From: Zhengitettix transpicula
Taxonomy: Eukaryota; Arthropoda; Insecta; Orthoptera; Tetrigidae
NCBI GenBank assembly: GCA_037074705.1
Contig: CM073592.1
Coordinates: 55,479,629 to 55,543,628 of the forward strand
Length of the DNA stretch: 64,000 nucleotides
Reading direction: 5' to 3'
The notes beneath the pieces are model-generated. The model saw only the letters and a program-made list of their open reading frames with translations. It was not told the origin of the DNA and did no database searches. Below, piece by piece: positions 1-11,182 of this stretch (its first letter is position 1; each line of letters opens with the position of its first letter). Made by a program: the position numbers and the translations under genes.

Positions 1-1318
1 AAAACTTTTATGTATTAGTATGAATAACCTTATAATACTTACTTGGAACATATATACTACATACTTTTGTAATGTTATATTCAGATAGATTAACCATATA
101 TCCACTCTTATAATTTTGTTTGATAATTATTAATATTTTAAAGGAATTAAAATTGTTAAAATTAAACAAACTATCTTAATACCACTCCATGTACTAAAAT
201 GTGCAGTGGAGTTAAATTATATCTTGACCTTAATATATCTTTAATTTTATTTAAGTCATTAATGATGTGCCATTGTCAAAATAATGTGTATTTTGTAGAA
301 AAGAGGGATAGTAATAGAATTGCCTGGAATGGAAGGCTGGTGTCACAATGTTGGACAGGTCTATGCTATTAAGTTTTTGTAGGTATTTGTATCCTTCAGA
401 ACAGATGAACACTATGACCTGGTTGACTGCACTTTGGAACATGCCAACACCAGCCCTAAATTTAATTTGAATTCAACTAATTTCTCAGTTTACTATTCAT
501 ACCGATTATTGAATATCATTTACATGTTTTACAATAATGAAATCAATTACTACAAGGCAGATAGATGTATGTATTTCCATTAAACAATAATGTAAACTAC
601 TAGAATATAAACTGTTAAATATAAAAATAAATATAATATTGGGCACAACATAATTGTACTGTTGTAAAGATCAAATGGATCACAATTTCATATATCTACT
701 AGTAATCTACCATTCACGAGTCGAGTGCATAGTTCTCAGTGGGTCTTGTTTGTACTTTGTGTATCAAAAATGATTGCTATCTCTAGTGTATTTGTGAACA
801 TCACTTTATGTTTGCATACAGTTCAACAAAAATGGACTTATAATAATGATGAAATGTTTTGGACAGAATAATGTACACAGTGTTATAATTTTTGAATTTC
901 CATCAGTAACTATTTTAAAAATTGTTTACTATCCTTATACATATTTACACTAAACTCTTCACTCACACAGTGTGCGTTTTGTGATAGTAGAAATACACGT
1001 TCTTATACACATCATCAGAGTAAATAATATATGAATTATTTTAAGATAAATTTAACTAATTTAAGTTTCCTGCTTCTCTATGAGATATGACTAAATCAAT
1101 ATCTTTTTTGTTAATATGGATGCATGTATTTGGACATTGCTTCATTTAGGAGTTAATTAAATAATTTATTTATATAAGACTTGTATTTAAGTAAACTTTC
1201 AATGTATCTATTTTCTACTTAATCCATAATTTTAAATATTGTGATGCTTTTGCGTTTGGTTGTAGGATTTAGTATATAATTAAGATTTTCAGTATTAATA
1301 TTATTTAATATTTTTTAG
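1..1318 (+). other. Intron sequence upstream of the first visible anoctamin exon
   Basis: This is AT-rich non-coding DNA ending in a T-rich tract and TTTTTTAG at 1311-1318, which serves as the acceptor of the first visible coding exon. I see no recognisable exon, RNA gene or element in it. The anoctamin reading frame is already open at 1319, so this stretch must be intron and the 5' exons lie outside the window. Confidence 0.6.
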
Positions 1319-1408
1319 CAACTGGCAGTTATGCTGATTCTTCTCCAAGCAATCAATAATTTTCAGGAGAGTATCCTGCCTCTTATTATGAAGTATTATG
1401 GTCCAAAG
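1319..1408 (+). CDS. Anoctamin (TMEM16, ANO8/ANO10-like), internal exon with TM6
   Basis: This 30-codon exon lies between TTTTTTAG and AAG|GTTAGT, in phase 0 at both ends. It encodes QLAVMLILLQAINN, FQES and ILPLIMKYYGPK. Known of the family: anoctamins are ten-segment membrane proteins acting as Ca2+-activated chloride channels or lipid scramblases, and the ANO8/ANO10 branch is linked to the ER and ER-plasma membrane contacts. The block NNFQES aligns by eye with NNLFEI of ANO1 TM6. It therefore carries the conserved Asn pair and the glutamate (codon 1367-1369) at the Ca2+-ligand position called E654 in ANO1. The exon is joined to the one at 2708 by a 1,299-bp intron. The ANO8 versus ANO10 assignment is inference from remembered family features. 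Confidence 0.85.
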
Positions 1409-2707
1409 GTTAGTGTGACTATTATTTTTCCTTTCTTTAGTAAATGTAACATCATTTCTACATTAAAAACAGGATTAAAAAAATATATGAATTAGGCGAC
1501 AATAGTGATAAAATATAAATCTTGTCGTTTGAACGTTATACAGATAGTCAAGTTAATAAATTTATCAATTGTTGCATGGATTAAAAGATATGTACCTAGA
1601 TTCCACAAATTTTGAGAAAGTTAAGCTAACTGACCAGTTTGTAATAACGTTTCGGTACCTGTTTGTACCACCTTCATGTTGTGACTTGATTTCTGAAGCG
1701 AGCCCTCCTCTTGTTACCATTGCATTAAATTAAATTTTATTTATTCTTTTACGAACTAATGTTTGGTGTAGCTTGTTTCATGCCAAGGCATTGAAATAAA
1801 CAGCTTTTTTAAAAATATATAATTTTCGCTTGGACGTTCTTGTTCAGAATGTTACAAATTCTTCAACAAAATACCACCCGAAGACGAACACAATTTTAAT
1901 TGGCCTCAAAATGCTTTAGTCTTGAGAAATAAAGATATTGTGACTGAGGCTAAATAATTTTTTACTCGGTAAAGCGTGAAACGGGCCGCAGTTGCTCTAT
2001 AGATCATTTATCGCCGTTTTTCTTTAATTATATATGAAGTTTTGTAAAATAAATTACAACCGGAATTCATCCATTTGCAAATATTCTTTTAGAAAATCGA
2101 GGATAGAGGTTAAGTGAAATGGTTCGTGGAATATTTTTAATACGGAAAAATTGAATGAGTTTTCGGATGTCTGATATTAACTTGTAACAGGTATCGAGTG
2201 TGTGAAATTAAAGTGAAGGGCGTATTTTGAAAATATTTCTCCTTGAGGCATAACGATACTACTTTCTTAAGTACAGAAATTATTTTGTACTCGTTTCAAT
2301 TCACGAACAGAAAAAAAAATTTCCGTAACTGATTCAAAAGATGAATGCTCACTAAACTTTTTTGGTCGTAAATTTCCAAATTAAATATCCACATCCATAT
2401 CCAATTTCATATTAAAATTAACCTATATTTCTTTCAATAAATCCATAATTATTTACAAGAAGCGTTCGTCATTATTATTCTAATAATTATTCTAAAATTT
2501 TTGTTCTTGATTTTCTATTAAACATTTTTATATGGTGAAGTATTGGGTCTATAAACTGTACGAGTTGTGTTGAAACGTAAAAAAATACATTGTCTCGTAA
2601 TTCAATGCGTGAGAAAAATGATTGAACGATTTTTGACATGAAGAGTATAATTGTTTATTTCCTTTGGATGAGCTTTGATAATGAATATTTTTCTCGTCCT
2701 GTCGCAG
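1409..2707 (+). other. Anoctamin intron (1.3 kb)
   Basis: The intron begins GTTAGT and ends with the pyrimidine-rich acceptor TCGTCCTGTCGCAG. It is AT-rich, and I recognise no element or gene in it. Confidence 0.8.
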
Positions 2708-2899
2708 GTGACCAAACTGCTGAAGACTGACATACTGTTGGGTAGAGATGAATATCAGCTCCCTGAAAAGAAAGAGCAGCATCACCCAGCAGCGGACCAA
2801 TCTTCCATGGGCCATCTCCTACGGGATATTCCACAATTGGACGCCTTCGATCCGCGCATTGCTCAGGCTCGGGAGGAAGGCCGCATGGAGGCTTACGAG
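2708..2899 (+). CDS. Anoctamin (ANO8/ANO10-like), cytosolic loop exon
   Basis: This 64-codon, phase-0 exon lies between GTCGCAG and GAG|GTACGG. It starts VTKLLKTDILLGRDEYQLPE and ends RIAQAREEGRMEAYE. It is hydrophilic, rich in charged residues and His/Gln, and has no membrane segment. By position it is the intracellular linker between TM6 and TM7, which is short in ANO10 and greatly expanded in vertebrate ANO8. It therefore speaks for an ANO10-like length. The linker is the least conserved part of the family, so the evidence is its splice sites, its phase and the way it bridges the flanking conserved exons. Codon use is GC-richer than the flanking introns. At 192 bp, skipping it would keep the reading frame. 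Confidence 0.88.
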
Positions 2900-5800
2900 G
2901 TACGGACAATATTTTTCTTATTATCAGCCAAATTTGTCAGAATAAAATAAAAAATTAGAACATATTAAAATAATAAAAGTGAAACGACGTACCGTTGATT
3001 TTTGAAAGCTCTTCAGGTGCAAATACAAAAATTTATGACGAGATTTAATATACATGATATTTATAATTCAATTATCTGAAAATTGATTGAACATTACTTA
3101 CAATTTATTTATTGAAATATCAATACATAATTAAAATTTTGTAGAGTAAATTTATAAAAGTTCGTGTTTTACCCTCACATTGCAGTCTTTATAATTCATA
3201 GAAGTCAGCTAAAGTTAACTTGACTTTTATTATATGAAGCCAATTATTACAGTGGAAATGGCAAAATTAAATTAAAATAATTATTAATCAAAGGGGACGA
3301 ATTACGATCAACTTACGCATAGAAATAATAATTTTACAAATACTATTTGACAAATAATATTTATTCTACGTTCGGGTGAAGTAAGACGTTACCGATGCAG
3401 TAACGTTGGCCTGTGTAAATCGCCGAGGTAAACTTGTTCAATTATCGACTCAAATAGCGCAATCAATACTGAAGGAACATGCGCACACACAAAATTGATT
3501 ACTATACCTTTCAATTAACCAATTTGTGTACCTGAACCTCGGTATTAATACTTTGAAGTAACATCACTTCGTTGGGAAAATTTCGCATTCTCCAGAACCT
3601 GGGCTACCTGAACAGTATATCATATATATTTTTGATATGCTACCTTAAAAAATTGCACAATTACAAAAGCCACCGTAGACTTTGACTAGAAGTCAAGAAT
3701 TCTTTATCATAGAAAATAAATGGGGAAACTGTCTACGCATAAAACAACCGGTAATCCAATCTTCGAAGGAACAAAGTCATTACTGGTAATTAATAGTAAA
3801 TTACTTTTCGCAGATCCAATAAGTGCTTATTTAACCCTGCATTTAAGTGTATAAACCTGCCATTTATTGAAAACAGACATATAAGACTGATGAATACCTT
3901 CCGTACTAACCCGAGCTTACCCGACCACCAACTCAAATATACCCTAATGCACGTACTGAATTATTGATAAATGCTTGTTTTCATTTAAGCCCTCGTTTTT
4001 ATTACCTCGTAGAAAATGATGTGAGATAATACATTTAAATATTTTCCTTTGTCTTAATATTCTAATTATAATCTTAACTGTGAAGTTTTGTTTATTTTAC
4101 AAACTTTTTCATTCTATCCAAACATTTCATTTAATTTTACTAGACGGTTTTATATAAAATCTCATTGATATATTTTTGTATTTTCGTATATATTTATTTT
4201 ATAGTATTTTTGTTTTCTCGTATATGTATAGCTTAAAGTATTTTTGTATCGTTTCCATTAATGATTTGTATATTTATATTTTTAAATTGTACTGTTTCTT
4301 AAGTTACGGAATAATGGATTGAATAAATAAATCTATATCTATACCATTCTGCACTTTTTCTATTCCTATATACCGAAAAAATGTTCTTAGAAAAATTATA
4401 GTATCAATTTTTGGGTAAATAATTTGATTTTTACTCGATTTCCCGATTACGTTTGAATTAATATCGATCATAAATTTAAGGGTTGTAGAAATTTTATTAA
4501 CACATTAGTCGAATCATAAAGTTCAATATTCCCGGAAAGCTAACATTTCCGACCATCACCCGAGATTTGTAGCAGTGTGTGACGAGAGGGAGAATTTATT
4601 TCCAACCATTTCGAATTTCTTTAATGAAATAAGGTTCGTTCTGACTTTAAAGAAGAGCTTAATTTTCTGTCAGTTATTTTCCTCCGCCTTTAGTTGAAAC
4701 AATTAATTTCAGCCGAGTCAAATTTGATAATGCGCACGCGATGACGGACGGCAGAACGTGTGACTAATTTAATGTTTCAAGCAAAATTGAATTTTATTCT
4801 CTCTCCGATTCCCTGAATGGAAAGCCTAATTTCACGCGACTTGAATCTGAGCGGAAATAAACGACGTGCCTTCGAGACGAGGAATTTCCTTTTAATCTCG
4901 GCATAGTTTGTCTATATTGCGACCTGAAATTTATCAGTTTGATATTTATTGTATTCAAATTCGATTGGACTTTGAATCGGTAATAATAAAATGGACGAAT
5001 AGGGGAAGAAATCGTTTCCCAATGTTACGTTTCTCGAAGACATTTAAAATATTCTTGCTTTCGTGGTCATCATTTAAATAATATTTCATAATTAGGTTGC
5101 AGAATGTCGAAAACTAACAATTAAGTAAATAACACATGTGATATATTAAATGTTTAATTTCATCATAGATGACTATAGAGATAGAAAGTATGCTTCAGGT
5201 ATTACTGTGATGTAATCTTTAATTACTTAATTACTTTAATTACTTAATTACTTAATCTTTATATTCGACCGTGATTGCATATAATTTTAGTTGCCAATGG
5301 GTTTCGTTCGGGTCATAATTATATGCGTGAAAATATTAAAAAAGAAATAAACTACACATGTACCTTGAAGTTTACACTTTATTTTTATTTTTCAGTCCGT
5401 TAAAAGATTGTTTGAACTTTAAATTAAAATTATCGTTAAAATTAATATTCTACTGCAATCTATTCCTTATTCTTTTATTCGCCACATGTTTATTTTTACC
5501 TGGTTATTCTGTAAACTTGACCGAATGTTTTACTTTTTCACATAAAACTCGATATTTTGTGACCTTTACTTTTATAATATGAATTATTTAACTCTGCTCA
5601 ATAAGTTTCTGTGCCGCTTCTTTCCTTCCATTTCTGTTACCGTTTTGAAGTTTTTGTATCACCTAAATACAAATAATGACGTAATATATTATTAATAATA
5701 CTTAATAATGAATTGTTCGGAAAATTCTCGGCCTGACTCAGATTTGACGCTAGTATGCCCAAATGACCATTTGTAGTTAAAGTGTCTATTAGATAGCATA

Positions 5801-6434
5801 CTACATTGTTTCATCGACGTTTTTTTAAATTATTTGTTGTACTTATGAGAAACAATGAAATATAAGTGTTATTTCAAAAAATGGATAAAATCGTTACTAG
5901 AGTATTTGATAAAATTCTTCATTATTCTTAATAAAATCGGGAAGAGTCTTCTGGTAGATCCATTTTCTAACCACCTCCCTATTACAGTTTTCTCTAATAA
6001 ATACTAAAACACTATTTTTCTAGGGACTCTCTCTATTTATTACTATTTAAAAAACTAAAAAGCCCCTTATTTGCTATTATACGAGTCCCTACGCTTTTCC
6101 AAATATGCACTTCGCATGTTCTTACCATCTTTAATATTTGAAAGGAGTCTCTTGGGCTGCTAACTGAACACAACTAGTTCAGACAGTATTTTATAAAACA
6201 TCGGTTTGCTGGTTCGTTCATATTCATTTTATTTGATAGCAGAAATATTAAATCCATGCTATCTATAATTTAGGAAATAATGTTAACTAGATAACAGGAA
6301 TAACGAGGCTCTAATTACTGGGCTTTGTGGTAAGCTTGATGTAATTTCACCCACTTCCGCACGTGTTCGGTTATTATAGATAATTTACAATGAAGGTTGC
6401 ATGTTTGATATGCGGATTCTATTGTTTGTTGTAG
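2900..6434 (+). other. Anoctamin intron (3.5 kb)
   Basis: The intron starts GTACGG and ends TTGTTTGTTGTAG. It is AT-rich DNA without a recognisable transposon. A short stretch at about 5220-5260 repeats TTACTTAATTA-type words. The small open frames here have no family resemblance. Confidence 0.8.
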
Positions 6435-6626
6435 GGCACGTACGACGACTACCTGGAGATGTTTGTGCAGTTCGGCTACGTGTTCCTGTTCTCCTCTGTG
6501 TATCCCATAGCTGCTTTCTGGGCTGTAGTGAACAACGTTATCGAAATACGTGCCGACGCCTTCAAGCTGTGTCGAGTATATCAGAGGCCTTTAGCTCGCC
6601 GTGTGAAGGATACTGGAGCCTGGCAG
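6435..6626 (+). CDS. Anoctamin (ANO8/ANO10-like), TM7-TM8 exon with Ca2+ ligands
   Basis: This 64-codon, phase-0 exon lies between TGTTGTAG and CAG|GTGAGA. It begins [19 protein letters not shown] and runs through [15 protein letters not shown] and [12 protein letters not shown] to DTGAWQ. This is the most diagnostic block of the window. The family signature YLEMxxQFGYVxLFSS, then NNxIEIRxDAxKLC, then GxWQ, is shared by anoctamins, and IR-DAFKLC looks ANO8-like. Two hydrophobic helices are visible at residues 9-32 and around 33-46 of the exon. The D-x-x-E pair (6447-6449 and 6456-6458) and the E-x-x-x-D pair (6543-6545 and 6555-6557) match the four Ca2+ ligands of TM7 and TM8 in TMEM16 structures. 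Ca2+ regulation is therefore plausible; channel versus scramblase activity cannot be told from sequence. Confidence 0.95.
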
Positions 6627-6779
6627 GTGAGATCTAAGCCCCGGGGAGTAAAGGGATAGTGTTCATATTAACGTTAAAGGGATATAAATATAGGGAGAAT
6701 AATTTATCCTCTGGTTGGTTTTGAGAAAAAGGTAAGAATGTAAAGCTACATAAAATAAATTTCGCGGATGAGCCTGAAA

Positions 6780-7333
6780 CCTGCGAGAGGATTCTCTCGC
6801 AGGTAACCTGCGAGGAATGTTCTCTCGCAGGCAGAACCTTGTAGGAGAGATACGAAGGGGCTACCTTTGGGGATCCTTTTACTCTCCGTTTTTGAACTAA
6901 GGTTCCCACAAGTTGAGGCACCTCGGCCTGTTCTGAGAGGTGTATGTTCTGGGGTCACAGACCTTGGGCATACGGTAAGAGTTGTTCGCTATTCCCATTG
7001 GAATAGTCGGCCAGCTGCCTCCTAAACTGGTCGAGGCACAGGGAAGGGAATGCTGCGTCCCCACAGCAAACTCCTCTCCCGCTATCGGAAGGGCGTGGGA
7101 TAAGTATCAAATGCCCGACCTACCTGATGCAGGTTTTTTTTAGGGTTTTCCCTGCATTTCTTTAGGCGAATGCCGGGTAGGATCCTTAAAATATAGCCCT
7201 GGGGCCCTAGTTAATACTTGGCTACCTTCTTCTACCCTTCCGCATCCCCCCTTTCAAATTCCTTCCTATGCTATTAAAGGGGAGTTGCCCAACGTGGATT
7301 CCCCTCATGTAGCCTGTTGCCCTAAAAAAAAAA
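6780..7333 (+). repeat. Copy A of a dispersed poly(A)-ended repeat family
   Basis: This copy shares extended near-identity with copies at 10568, 18630, 24685, 32328 and 35508. In this orientation it starts with CTGCGAGAGG/CTCTCGCAGG inverted words and passes through CCTACCTGATGCAGG and CCCTGCATTTCTTTAGGCG. It ends TAGCCTGTTGCCCT plus A10. All copies share this 3' end and differ in how far they extend 5', the pattern of 5'-truncated retroposition (SINE or LINE 3' tail). At about 550 bp this is one of the two longest copies. I do not recognise the family, and no long ORF is conserved. Confidence 0.75.
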
Positions 7334-7417
7334 TTTCGCCTAAAAATAAAACGGGAAATTTGTACGCACATTGACGTTGATTACAAACAAATATATATAT
7401 CGATAATTTCTGTATGT

Positions 7418-7470
7418 TCACAAGTTGTGTTACGTTTCGACCAGTCTGTAGGCCTTTGTCGAACTCTGGT
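7418..7470 (-). repeat. Degenerate hammerhead-like motif (Penelope pseudo-LTR type)
   Basis: The minus strand reads GACAAAGGCCTACAGACTGG, then TC, GAAAC and GTAACAC. The GAAAC box and a possible weak stem II are present, but the CTGANGA box is lost. It is grouped with the better motifs at 33978 and 53352. Confidence 0.3.
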
Positions 7471-8519
7471 TGAAGACAAACTAAATATTGAGAGAAAATA
7501 TGAGTTACAAAGTCATTGATTCTGCAGCAAAAATTCATAGGTTAACAATATCCTGTTTGATGTTTATGGAATTAAGGTTGCTTTTTATATGCATCATTTT
7601 AGAAATACTTTTTTTTGGAGCTGGTTTGGGTTTTAATGAGTTATGAAGTTAAATAACATTTAAGATTATTTGTTTATAATTGATATAAAGAAAAAAAAAT
7701 TATGGGTTCCGCTAGCCGGAGGAACAATTGAATCTCTTAATATCAGGTTTTAACTGTGGATGTGGATCTCCACGTAGGAGCGTTAATGATTTAGAAACGC
7801 TGAATCCGTGGATTAGCCTATGCTCGAAAACTAAAATCTCTATCCGACGTCGAGGAAACGATGAAGAGTGTTGGTCTTCACAGCATCACGACTATGCGAG
7901 AAGTCTTTTCTGTCGACGTTTTTCGTTGATGTTTTAAACGAAATATTGGCTCAGGCAATCATGTGCCCTACAAAATTTTAAATTACTGGAACCATCTCGT
8001 CACCAAACGAAACCACTTCTCGTAAAACCAGGTAATTGTCTGCTTCATGCTTATACTCAGACTCTACTAGGGATTGATTAACTCCCCGAAAAATTGGTGC
8101 CGTTCACGAGCTGGTTCCACCTTGTCAAATTCTCAACCTTTGTTAAGATCTTTAATAAAATTATATGGACACTCATCTTTTTTATATATAATTGAATTCA
8201 TCATTAGATTGAATGTTGTGGTTTCTTGATATAAAATTTTCTGTGTGTTATTTAATTCTAATAATACCATCTACAAACATACAAACTGGACATTGTTTAG
8301 AATTAAATCATATGTTCGGCTTTGAAAAACAACTATCGTATATTAATCCAATTAAAATAAATCCTGTATGAAATGTTATACAAAAATAAACCTTAATTTC
8401 ATAATCATTAAACACGATACGACTGGCTTTAACAACATATAACAAATTTTACTACAAAATCTTTGATATATATTATTTTTTGTTTTATGTATCATATTTT
8501 CTCGCTAGCTTTATTTTAG

Positions 8520-8560
8520 CCAAGACCTACAAAAGGTCGAAACGTAACAACTTTTAAGTA
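8520..8560 (+). repeat. Degenerate hammerhead-like motif
   Basis: The hairpin GACC-TACAAAA-GGTC is followed directly by GAAACG. The upstream CTGANGA box is replaced by a non-matching sequence, so this is at most a relic. Confidence 0.3.
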
Positions 8561-8768
8561 TCAAACATTTATCAATATTTTAGTCTGTAATAAAGGTCAA
8601 TATTCTTACATTTTAATATCAGACGTTAAATACATAATGAATCAAGATATTCTTTAAATATATCATTATGCGAGGAAGTAAAAGAATTGGCTCACAGAAT
8701 TATAAATTTGGCTAAGATTGTGTGGAACAAGTGAAATCAGGCACTGCGATCGCGGTGTCACTGTCCTC

Positions 8769-8787
8769 CCTCCCTCCCCCCCCCCCC
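8769..8787 (+). repeat. C-rich homopolymer (CCCTCCCTCCCCC... run)
   Basis: A short CCCT-repeat grades into a run of about 13 C. It is length-unstable and an error-prone assembly position, with no gene nearby. Confidence 0.9.
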
Positions 8788-9607
8788 AATAAAACAGAAC
8801 GCGACAGGTAAACCAAGTTTGCTATGATTATCTTCTGTAAATAACGTGACTACGAATTTGTGTAAGCCGTCAACGCATTTTTCTCAATTTTTGTAATGAA
8901 ATGGCAAGAGATATAATCGTCGTATTTTTATGCGCTTAAGCATGTTACGTGAACGACGTTAAAAAGTCGCGGTTTTCAGTTTCTCTAAATTTTAATATAT
9001 CGACAGAATTCAAGTTTACCGGTTATAGGGAGGAACAATTATATGATGAAATTGATGATGAAGCTTTATTTGTGAAGATTAAAAACAACTCCCCCTTAAA
9101 CTTACAATTTCGCCACCATAAAATTTTGAACAAAATATACAGACGACATTGTGGCCAACCAAACGGATCAAAGACTAGAGATGATGAACGTTCGAAATTT
9201 CTTAAATTACACGAGCTTTCAGGTGTCTGTTATGAATATAATGTTATACGAAATGACGTAATATTAGTTAAAGCTATTTAAGACCATTTTAAATTTAATA
9301 AATACTAAATTTAAAATCCTTCACCATTTTAACGTTAAGTTTGAAACACTTATTATTTCATACATAGTTTCAGAGAAAAAAAAAATTCGCATAAAATTGT
9401 AAATCTATTTTTTGTTGATATTTATGAATTATGGAGCATTATTTTAATTACAAATTTATGATATTGTATCTTCACTTCTGCAATTTATATTTTATAATTT
9501 TTTTTAAATTTTAATAATCTTAGATATAATTGTATGTTCTACACCATCACATCAAAATTTAGTAATTTAACATTGGTTTTAAAGTTCTCCTAATTATTTG
9601 TATTTAC

Positions 9608-9645
9608 TACAGAGGTCCTAATTTTAGGACGAGAAGTCGTTTATA
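9608..9645 (+). repeat. Degenerate hammerhead-like motif with strong stem II
   Basis: The hairpin GTCCTAA-TT-TTAGGAC is a perfect 7-bp stem, followed by GAGAAGTCG where GAAAC would be expected. It is preceded by ACAGAG instead of CTGANGAG. It resembles the other stem-II relics of the window. Confidence 0.3.
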
Positions 9646-9756
9646 TATTAAATTTTTATATGAAGAACTTTTTCATTAATCTTTATTTTCTGAGTTTTAT
9701 GGCTATTAATATTTGTCTTATGATTTAATAAGGATATCAGATTGATCAGATAATGA

Positions 9757-10209
9757 TCAATCCAAGAAGTGACGTTCTGTTATTGTAATAGAGTCCGTAA
9801 CCGTTCGGCTATAATTAGTCATTTGATATCGGATCCTGAGTCTGGTTTTTCGACGTGTTAACATATGACGTGTCGTAATTAAGTTGTATTTTGACGCGTA
9901 GTTTACGACAGTTCCTCGCGCCCCTTTTTTGTTTAAATGTGGACGGTACAGGATGCGTGCGTTACCGTAACGTGTCATGGGTTGCGTGAGCTTCACGCTG
10001 TTCCATTGTTGGCCTCTGTCCTGCTTTCCCCGGGAGCCGGGAGAGGTGAAGGCTGTGCCACTAAAGAGGCGTGGGACTTCACTCCTCTCTTTCTCAACTA
10101 CCGGAAGGGCTGAATCCTCGTTTTTTCGATTTACACTGCCGCGGTGTTTCTCGTGGTTTAGCTGCCGGGATTCTTCTTGTCTGGGGACACACGGATGAAT
10201 CAACTTCAT
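9757..10209 (-). CDS. Unassigned 150-codon open frame inside the anoctamin intron
   Basis: An ATG-to-TGA frame runs antisense to the anoctamin gene; it is the longest complete ATG-to-stop frame I saw outside the low-complexity repeats. Its upstream half (9900-10200) is clearly GC-richer than the surrounding DNA. The predicted protein is hydrophilic and basic, starts MKLIHPCVPRQEESRQ, and has no signal peptide, membrane segment or family motif that I recognise. There is no obvious promoter or poly(A) signal. A second minus-strand frame (10094-10390) overlaps it. It could be a relic of an unrecognised transposon or chance; function unknown. Confidence 0.2.
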   Translation of the reverse strand: MKLIHPCVPRQEESRQLNHEKHRGSVNRKNEDSALPVVEKERSEVPRLFSGTAFTSPGSRGKQDRGQQWNSVKLTQPMTRYGNARILYRPHLNKKGARGTVVNYASKYNLITTRHMLTRRKTRLRIRYQMTNYSRTVTDSITITERHFLD

Positions 10210-10359
10210 AATTCATCTCACAATATGATTTCAGAAACAAACTGGCGTATGCAGAAAAGCGTTTTTCTGCATTCCTGATAGACCGGAAAATTAGAGTTCT
10301 CCAGCAATTGATTATTCGTTTGTCGCGCTCGCAACCGTTCCTTGCTGAAGGTAGCTGCT

Positions 10360-10384
10360 GGGGGGGGGAAACTGGGGGGGGGGG
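10360..10384 (+). repeat. Two G-runs (9 and 11 G)
   Basis: G9 at 10360-10368 and G11 at 10374-10384 are separated by AAACT. This is a potential G-quadruplex former or length-unstable homopolymer. Confidence 0.8.
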
Positions 10385-10567
10385 AGACATTTGAAAGTGT
10401 TAATATCAAAGGATAATATAAGTAATTTCAGTAAGTATTGAATCACTGATATTTTCTTAAAAAATTTGAATAAATTAATAAAATTTCCAATAGTCTTCAA
10501 ATCATGACTTTATGTAGCCGTTTAGCATTCTCTAGGATTACAAAAATTTATGTGGTTCAAAAACATA

Positions 10568-10891
10568 TTTTTTTTAGATGTAACAGGCTATATTAGGGTA
10601 ATCCACGTGGTTTATAATAGCATAGGAAGGGATTTGAAAGGGGGGATGCGGAAGCCAAGGGTTAACTAGGGCCCCGGGCTATAGTTTAAGGATTCTATCC
10701 GGCGTTCGCTTAAAAGTGATACAGGACAAAGCCTAGAAAACCTGTCGGGCGTTGTGTACTTATACCACTCCCTTCCGATGGCGGGAGAGGGATTGCTGTG
10801 GGGACGCAGCGTTGCCTTCTCCATGCCTCGACCAGTTTAGGAAGCAGCTGGCCGACTGTTCCAGAGAGAACAGCGAACAACTCTTACCATA
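10568..10891 (-). repeat. Copy B of the poly(A)-ended repeat family
   Basis: The T8 run at 10568-10575 is the tail. It is followed on the + strand by ACAGGCTATATTAGGG and TAATCCACGTGG, then the shared body (GGGATTTGAAAGGGGGGATG, GATTCTATCCGGCGTTCGC) up to GAACAACTCTTACC. Part of the TAGAGGAAGGTAGCC segment is missing. The copy is 5'-truncated relative to copies A and E. Confidence 0.75.
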
Positions 10892-10982
10892 TTTCAAACG
10901 TAACGCTTTCGTATAATGTTTTTCGGGGTTTTTTCCCCCCCCGACTGACACCAAACTAAAAATACGGATGTCAAAAAATTAT

Positions 10983-11045
10983 GAAAGTCATTATGTGACG
11001 AAGTTGCTCTACCATCCGAGTTACCTGGACGATTTTTCTCCATCT
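10983..11045 (-). repeat. tRNA-like (SINE head) sequence
   Basis: The minus strand reads GTAACTCGGATGGTAGAGCA, then ACTTCGTCACATAATGAC. This resembles a tRNA D-arm with a pol III A-box, followed by an anticodon-arm-like stretch. No good B-box follows, so it is probably a decayed tRNA-derived SINE and not a functional tRNA. Confidence 0.35.
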
Positions 11046-11117
11046 CTTTTCTATACCTGTATTTCATAATTTGCGTACGAATTATCTGCATATCTTATGT
11101 ATCCCACAGCTTGGTCG

Positions 11118-11182
11118 AAAGGGTAGCTCAGATGGTGGAGCATCGTTTTACGATTAGTTGTCCCAGTTATTATTCCCGGTTG
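11118..11182 (+). repeat. tRNA-like (SINE head) sequence
   Basis: The stretch GGGTAGCTCAGATGGTGG, then AGCATCG, matches a tRNA D-arm/A-box well. Downstream TCCCAGTTATTATTCCCGG resembles a decayed T-arm/B-box in which the GTTCGA core has been lost. It lies about 75 bp from a similar head on the opposite strand and is probably a tRNA-derived SINE relic. Confidence 0.4.

Noticed and set aside
6401..6637. Frame [17 protein letters not shown] overlapping the anoctamin exon
   Set aside because: It is a shadow frame; the anoctamin frame in this exon matches the TMEM16 signature and Ca2+-ligand motifs.
8949..9281. 110-codon open frame MNDVKKSRFSVSL...
   Set aside because: Its first codon is GTG, and no ATG occurs in frame anywhere in it. 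The composition is that of the AT-rich intron and no family is recognisable. It could only be an exon, and no good splice sites were seen.
11118..11182. Functional tRNA gene
   Set aside because: The D-arm fits but the T-arm core is lost and the acceptor stem does not pair, so it is only a SINE-like relic.
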